Source: Gamsiella multidivaricata (Eukaryota; Mortierellomycota; Mortierellomycetes; Mortierellales; Mortierellaceae). Taken from it: a stretch of 64,000 bases of DNA. The notes beneath the pieces are model-generated. The model saw nothing but the letters and a program-made list of their open reading frames with translations, had not been told where the DNA came from and made no database searches. Shown here in pieces: positions 59,501 to 64,000 of the stretch (its first letter is position 1; every line of letters begins with the position of its first letter). The stretch covers positions 620,001-684,000 of the forward strand of contig NW_026251710.1 of the NCBI RefSeq assembly GCF_025024155.1, given 5' to 3'. The translations under genes and the position numbers were made by a program.

Positions 59501-60906
59501 GACTATTTGACCGAGGTGCACAATGTCTTCAAGTCCGCGGCCGATGTTGAGCGCCTCCTTGGCTGCACCCTGACGACATTGACAAGGCGTCATACTTGGG
59601 CCTCGACCTAGGCCAAGCGTTCGTTGTCGGAGCGTACGGCCATATGCCAAAGGACAAGAGCCCCAAGATTGGCAAGCGACGCCGCCACCGGCAGCAAAAA
59701 AAGCGCGGCAGCCGAGGCCATCGCAAAAGAGGTAGCGGCAAGGGCAAGAAGAAGAAGGTCTGTCAAGACCGAGGCGAGCGGCATATCAACTTGGCAGTCA
59801 AGCAGAAAGCTGTCGCGCAACCCACTCACAGACATAGGACTTGGATGAATCGGCAGAAGGGCGCCGACTTGAAGATACACTCCAGCCCGTCGACCACCAA
59901 CACCGAGTCAACAGCACCATCAACGGTCAACCAGCCCTCAACCAGCAGCACGGAGGCAGCAACAACCGAGTCTCTCTCTATCTGCACGATTGAGTCGTCA
60001 CTCCCACCCCTCCGCGGTTCCGCCGCCGACTTCGCTGCTCACGTGCAGGGACGTAAGATGCACGAGGTCCATCTGGACAAGTTTTACAACGGCCGCCGAT
60101 TCAGGTCCAAGAAGTTCAAGCGGATGTCGCAGCAGGCTAGGCAGCGCGAGTTCGAATGCCTGGCAGACTCGCTCCTACGGATGATCGGCGGCTCCATTGG
60201 CGAGAAGAAGAAGGAGGAGGACAAGGTTGTGATTGGGATCGGCATGGGGCGATTCACCTCCAGTTCGGGATTATCGTCCTTGCATGGGACGTTCGAGGCT
60301 TACTTCATCCAGAAGGTAACTATTCGTCTGTTTATTGTGGGCTATTTGCAGTGCTCCAATCTAGCTACTGTTGCTAACTGACATATCCCTCGCGCTCTCT
60401 GTTATTCCATCGCGTAGGCGCGGTCGCTCGGATATCTCGTTGTTGGCGTGCACGAGTATTACACCTCAAAGAAGTGCCCAAAGTGCGAGCAGTTTGTCAG
60501 CCAGACCGAGAGCATTCGCCGCCTCAACTGCTCCCATTGCAAAAAGTATATGCACCGCGACGTGATGGCAGGACATAATATCGTCAACATTCTGCGCGGC
60601 CATGTCGAGCAGCAGCAGCGACCACTTTATCTGCATCCGGTCGACAAGGACGGCCACCACCCCTGGCTGGAGCTACTCAAGGACGCCCCAGATTCGTTGC
60701 AGCAAGCAAGCAGCAATGGTTGTCGTACTAGTCGTGCAGGTCGTGCTGGTTGCAAGCGCCAGGCAGAGGGGGATGGCGATGCCAAGGAGACCGGTGGCAA
60801 GCGCACCAAAACAACCATGGCCAAGCAAAAGGCAGCGACCACCAAGAACAAGGCGACCACCAAGAACAAGGCGACCACCAAGAACAAGGCGGCAGCGGCC
60901 AAGTAA
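56518..60906 (+). pseudogene. FEN1/XPG-PIN + Fanzor (TnpB-like RuvC) nuclease fusion, two disabling lesions
   Basis: Five exons: 56518-57282, 57408-57697, 57828-58755, 58859-60315, 60418-60906; about 1,300 residues if repaired. The N-terminus is a FEN1/XPG nuclease: MGVKNAWPF, IRIDVCSTHNTLIRHLY, VRYYIDGEPAVEK, PTEADVLIASEC, AVVSCDSDFLFY, then a helix-hairpin-like LSTTQLTALAILSGNAYI. After a Pro/Lys linker and an unknown domain, the TnpB/Fanzor part begins (GYFLRGSIKTNGYGLQLLAH). RuvC-I is YLGLDLGQAFVVGAYG (Asp at 59605-59607). A basic, NLS-like stretch follows, then VVIGIGMGRFTSSSG and VGVHEYYTSKKCPKC (candidate rearranged catalytic Glu at 60454-60456). The zinc ribbon is CPKC...CSHC, and RuvC-III is YMHRDVMAGHNIVNIL (Asp at 60559-60561). 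Lesions: TGA at 56806-56808 and a 1-nt frameshift near 59560-59570. No in-frame ATG precedes the RuvC-I Asp after the frameshift. Confidence 0.85.
60838..60891 (+). repeat. 18-bp tandem repeat x3 in the nuclease C-terminus
   Basis: Three exact copies of an 18-bp unit beginning ACCACCAAGAACAAG, encoding TTKNKA repeats of a basic, probably nuclear-targeting or RNA-binding tail. Confidence 0.95.
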
Positions 60907-60919
60907 TTGGCAGGTCGAT

Positions 60920-61032
60920 AGCTAGACTAGCTTTTTTTCACTTCGAGGTGCTCGCAAGCACCCTTGTCTACCTTCGGGTGGATTTAGATAGCTGCGCAGG
61001 CCGATGATTTCACCTTTTCGGTGACGTCATCG
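60920..61032 (+). ncRNA. Candidate omega (guide-scaffold) RNA region of the Fanzor-like gene
   Basis: Starts 14 bp after the nuclease stop codon and runs to the right terminal repeat. It can form four stem-loops in a row: AGCTA-GAC-TAGCT (60920-60932) followed by a T run; GGTGCT-CGCA-AGCACC (60947-60962, perfect); TCTACC-TTCG-GGTGGA (60967-60982, a C(UUCG)G tetraloop with one G-U pair); and CGATGA..TCACC-TTTTC-GGTGA..TCATCG (61002-61032, 11 paired bases around a small internal loop). In TnpB and Fanzor systems the guide RNA comes from the 3' end of the gene and the transposon's right end, with the guide read from flanking DNA. Expression is unproven. The T run at 60932-60938 would stop Pol III if transcription began upstream of it. 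Confidence 0.5.
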
Positions 61033-61054
61033 TAGTCCGTTGCGCGGATGTCCC
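61030..61054 (-). repeat. Right terminal inverted repeat of the MULE-Fanzor element
   Basis: Read on the - strand it begins GGGACATCCGCG and ends CGGACTACGA, matching the left end (53501-53524) with a few indels. It overlaps the outer strand of the last stem-loop by three bases. Confidence 0.75.
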
Positions 61055-61060
61055 GACGTT
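61055..61060 (+). repeat. Right target-site duplication GACGTT
   Basis: Second copy of the six bases found at 53495-53500, directly outside the right terminal repeat. Confidence 0.65.
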
Positions 61061-61142
61061 GAGCGAACCATTGTTTACCAGATCAACGATCAGCACTCAA
61101 ACCGACACACATCTAACATCAACACCACACAGCAACAACAAC

Positions 61143-62105
61143 ATGTCTGACTTTGGAAGCTACGGCGGCAGCTCTATGGTGCGTGCTTCAGAAACTGTTT
61201 CTGTTCTATGTTGTTTCTGTTCTATCCGAATTCGCCAGTCGATTGGCAGGTTCAGCGGATCTTGTCAGGAATACGATCGGAAGCAGCCGCATACTTGATC
61301 TCGGACTTATGTACTAATGCAAGGCAATCATTCGTTCTTTTATCGACTCTGCATTCAATGGCCGAACGTTATCAGGAGGCCAAGAAGCAGCAGGTTATGG
61401 ACCAGGTTCGCAGCGAACTTGCCCTTGCCAACGCTCAGGAGTTGATCAACGTACGTATTCGGATGCATTCTCTGCAGACTATGCGGAACGAACTTTAGCA
61501 CAAACATAGTATGCAAGGACAGGGGATCTCACCTTCATCTGGGGACGGTTCGATGTTTACTTTTAATAGAAAATCAATGAGAAGTGCTTCGCCAAGTGCG
61601 TCCCAAAGCCCGGTCCTAAGCTGAGCGGTGGAGAACAGGTGCGTATCTTGCGAGTGTCTCTTGATAAATGCATCTTTTGTATGACCATGAGCTGACCAAT
61701 TGCATTGTATAAAACGCTTCCTCACCTGCCGACTCCTTCTTGAACGCGCCCAATTATTACAACCATAACGACGACTAAAACGCGACAACTACTCCAATTG
61801 AACTATAACGACTATAACAACCACGACTACTGCATCAATTATAATAACTGCATCAACTGCACCAATTGCAATAACTGTACAACGACCACAACGACTGCAA
61901 CAATAACGTTATTTACTGCTCTACAATGTACCTGCGGATACATTGGGGTCGTTGTTAACTGCAACATTCGACGCTTACATCCAAACAGGACTGTCTTTCC
62001 AAATGCATGGATCGCTACATGGAGGCATGGAACATCGTCTCTAGGACCTATATCAACAGAGTCCAGCGCGAGTCGCAGAACATGGGAGGTGCCGGTGGTC
62101 TTTAA
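61143..62105 (+). CDS. TIM13: Mitochondrial intermembrane-space chaperone Tim13
   Basis: Small Tim chaperone that, with Tim8, escorts hydrophobic precursors to the TIM22 translocase. Exon 1 ([12 protein letters not shown]) is joined to [25 protein letters not shown]. The next exon reads [23 protein letters not shown], and the last [38 protein letters not shown] with TAA at 62103-62105. The twin CX3C motifs (CFAKC and CLSKC), which form the two disulfides, are complete and at the normal spacing. All joins are GT-AG and in frame. The third intron (about 61640-61989) is long and contains AAC/ACT-rich low-complexity sequence. The start lies 83 bp from the transposon insertion, so its promoter was probably split. 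Confidence 0.95.
61738..61912 (+). repeat. AAC/ACT-rich low-complexity tract in TIM13 intron
   Basis: Degenerate runs of ACG/ACT/AAC/AAT trinucleotides, open in one frame but encoding only Asn, Tyr, Cys, Thr and Asp. It lies wholly between a good donor (CAG|GTGCGT) and acceptor (AAACAG|GACTG), so it is intronic. Confidence 0.75.
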
Positions 62106-63416
62106 ATACACTTGGCTTTGTCAAATCTGTTTTCATTTCTACTATACTGCCAAATTTTTGTCTCCACCACGTCTTTTCATATTTTTTTCTTGGAAGCAGA
62201 AAGTAGTAACAATAGACCAACGTATTTTGTACCACATCGCAATAAAGCCGAACGGACTGCCTATAAACTTTCAACACAGCAGTACGTGATAATGTTGCAC
62301 AAACGGCACAAAAGGCACAACGGACAGCGGATTGCCAAATTCAATCGATCGCTTTGAAATGACGCCTCTCCATTAGTCTAGTGTTCGAATCGGCCTTATA
62401 TTGACCCTTGCTATCGATTTAGTGGCACATGAGGACTGGATAATTGGCCTTCGTTGGCCTGGGAGGCCTGGGCGACCTGAGGAATGCAATTGGTCTGTAA
62501 AGGAGCATCATGGTGCGGAACAAGGTTGAGAAAGAGAAGCTTTTGTGCAATGAGCACTTCAATGCATAGAATCGATGTACTTCTTCTTACTGCAACTCGC
62601 TGCAACTCTTTTTCATCCTCGACCCATCCCGAAAGGTTGACAGCCGAGAATTTGTTTATTTGTTTGATCGTTTCTTAGAGATGAAGTACGAAATATGGGG
62701 CCTTTTTCGAAAGGGGCACCAAAATAGGGCGGTTGGCAATTGAATTTGCGGTCAGGCACAGTAGACTCTTTTTTCTTTTTACGCGACCCGACCAAAGAAT
62801 GCAGAAAAAAATGGGCTCCCATCGTAATACGCCTCGGCCTCATCCGCTTATCGCTCTTTGCTTCTTTCGCATCCTTGCTCATTCATATTTTATCCATGAG
62901 GATGTGAGAAAATATGAGAATATGAAAGCCAGCTCGTTGCTGGCACATGCAATTGATGCGGTTTACTATGATTTCTATGGTTACTATATTTCTTATAATT
63001 CCTTGCATTTCGATAGACCATGCGAACCTGGTGAGAACACAAGAGACCATAGAGACCATGGTGATGGAAAAGACTTTATATTTATAAAGTTGACCACCAT
63101 TGGCACCACCGCTGCCACTCCCGAGCTGTGGATGCATCCTCCCTACTTTGACCCCGTTCACCCGCAAAAGCTGCATTCTTCTTCCCGAGGACGGGACAAT
63201 TTACTTGTATGCTTTTCTTTTCTCTTTCTTAATCAAATTCCTTTGCAACATTCATTCCTTCCTTTCCAACCTACGTGCCTGTCTTTATTGCGTTGATTGC
63301 CTTTATTCCCCGTTGCGCCATCGTCCTCTCTCTTGCGCACTCGCCTCGTCTGTGGAACCAAGTCTCTTCATCATAGCAACACTTCCCTTCATACTCATTA
63401 TAATTAACAATCAACA
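62106..63416. other. Intergenic region
   Basis: 1.3 kb between TIM13 and the oxygenase gene. Open frames are short and unrelated to known proteins. The last 200 bp are pyrimidine-rich, a probable promoter and leader of the next gene. No RNA gene or repeat family recognised. Confidence 0.55.
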
Positions 63417-64000
63417 ATGGCATGTCCAGCGGGATTCACATTCGATACATTCTCCCACAAGGGCTCCTTCGCCGCCTGTACAGAGACGCTTCAGCCTGGC
63501 GAGCGAGTCATGTTCTATGACAACGATATTGTCTGGAGCACTAAACATTTCCCTGCCAGTCGCCTGGAGCCTCTCCGACAAGTGGGAGACGTCCTTGCGG
63601 ACAACGCGCTGGAGGCCTTGAAAATCAAACCAGGACAAGACGCTTACAGTGCCCTGCTTGAATACACATCTCGCCCTGAAAGCGAGCAAAAGAGTCCTGC
63701 GCCCAGACTACTCATGGAACAGCTGATGACTGTTCCTGAGTGGGTTAACTGGGAACAGGTGCGTAGGGGACAACAGGTTTACTGGTGAGTGATTATCCTC
63801 TTATCCTGTACCTTTATGTCTATGCAGTCAATCCAGCTGTCTGCATGCATTCTTCCCGACCTGTGAGCCTTGTACCTTCCATTTGACCCTAACTTTTTTT
63901 TTTCTTTTTTTTTCACACTCTTCCCGTTCTCCCGTAAACAGGCGCTACTGTCTATTCATCTCTCATGCACTCCTTCACTTCTCGCTGACTGGCGGTTTTG
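63417..64000 (+). CDS. ER-bound oxygenase of the MpaB / rubber-oxygenase family (partial)
   Basis: Five-prime part of a gene that runs off the window. Exon 1 (63417-63785) reads MACPAGFTFDTFSHKGSFAA, later NALEALKIKPGQDAYSALLE, then RLLMEQLMTVPEWVNWEQVR, RGQQVYW. After an intron (GTGAGT to AACAG at about 63941) exon 2 continues RYCLFISHALLHFSLTGGF. The order P-x-W-V-[DN]-W ... G-Q-x-[VF]-[YF]-W-R-Y ... S-L-x-G-G-F is the start of the haem-dependent MpaB/latex-clearing-protein-like domain (DUF2236), common in fungi with unknown substrates. The conserved His ligands lie beyond the window. Confidence 0.75.

Larger units (their letters stand above)
53501..61054. mobile_element. Mutator-like DNA transposon carrying a FEN/XPG-Fanzor nuclease gene
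   Basis: A 7,554-bp element. The left end (53501-53524) begins GGGATCGCGTGAATCGGACT. The right end (61030-61054), read on the other strand, begins GGGACATCCGCGCAACGGAC. The two align over about 25 bp with shared blocks GGGA, CGCG and CGGACTACGA. The flanking 6-bp repeat GACGTT closes the unit. Inside are two divergent genes: a MULE transposase (-) and a PIN-RuvC nuclease gene (+), plus a structured, probably non-coding right end. Removing it would leave about 210 bp between the divergent NPR2 and TIM13 start codons, so it appears to be inserted in their shared promoter. The exons of its + strand gene look more GC-rich than the flanking genes. Confidence 0.8.

Noticed and set aside
58133..60377. 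Alternative-frame open frames across the nuclease exons
   Set aside because: Arg/Ser-rich frame shadows of a GC-rich coding region; they lack domain motifs.
59596..60381. Reading the RuvC/zinc-ribbon part as a separate intact Fanzor gene starting near 59596
   Set aside because: The frame there begins with TTG, not ATG; the first in-frame ATG lies after the RuvC-I Asp, and the N-terminal TnpB-like segment lies upstream in the preceding frame, so a frameshifted fusion fits better.
61798..62289. 163-codon Asn/Tyr/Cys/Thr-rich frame
   Set aside because: Covers low-complexity sequence inside a TIM13 intron and then the last TIM13 exon in the wrong frame.

Overview
The window is a stretch of a fungal nuclear genome, most likely a Mucoromycota / Mortierella-type fungus. 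Genes are intron-dense, with mostly short GT-AG introns. The gene set is fungal: Set2, Trs33, Hap3, kinesin-1 with the fungal IAK tail, Pfa4-type palmitoyltransferase, chitin deacetylase, Ecl1, Sit4-associated protein, Npr2, Rps28 and Tim13. Several lineages of DNA transposons are also present. The placement is inferred from gene content and style; no rRNA or marker gene confirms the species.

Layout. 1-3144 (-) Set2 H3K36 methyltransferase, its 3' end cut by the window edge. 4670-6695 (-) cold-shock-domain/glycine-rich RNA-binding protein with a 9-nt microexon. 7060-7966 (-) Trs33 and 8273-9001 (+) Hap3, divergent. 9280-10527 (-) aminoglycoside/choline-kinase-like phosphotransferase. 11850-16012 (+) kinesin-1 heavy chain. 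16285-16576 a near-perfect fold-back MITE with pogo/Tigger-like ends. 18290-19265 a decayed fatty acyl-CoA reductase fragment ending next to a decayed pogo-like transposase (19394-21566, -). 22877-24273 (-) DHHC palmitoyltransferase. 25529-27812 (+) Stealth-family sugar-phosphate transferase. 27980-31159 (-) TPR/RS-domain protein. 31415-33542 (+) telobox Myb protein. 33697-34654 (+) small coiled-coil protein resembling augmin HAUS2. 34781-36385 (-) chitin deacetylase. 37785-38288 (-) Ecl1. 40079-41017 (+) histidine-rich orphan. 41140-45954 (-) SAPS protein. 47921-49399 (-) intronless protein with CENP-B/Psq helix-turn-helix domains and no transposase core. About 49507-50652 (+) Rps28. 50871-53367 (-) Npr2. 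61143-62105 (+) Tim13. 63417-64000 (+) start of an MpaB-type oxygenase.

The most unusual part is a 7.55-kb transposable element at 53501-61054, sitting in what was a short divergent promoter between NPR2 and TIM13. It has imperfect terminal inverted repeats (GGGA...CGGACTACGA) and is flanked by the direct repeat GACGTT. It carries two divergent genes 144 bp apart. One is a multi-exon Mutator-like (MULE) transposase with a SWIM zinc finger. The other encodes a roughly 1,300-residue protein that joins a FEN1/XPG-type PIN nuclease to a Fanzor/TnpB-type RuvC nuclease with an OrfB zinc ribbon. In this copy the second gene has an in-frame TGA and a 1-nt frameshift, while the RuvC and zinc-ribbon residues are still present. 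Directly after its stop codon, inside the element's right end, come consecutive strong stem-loops (one a C(UUCG)G tetraloop). That is the position where TnpB/Fanzor systems encode their guide (omega) RNA.
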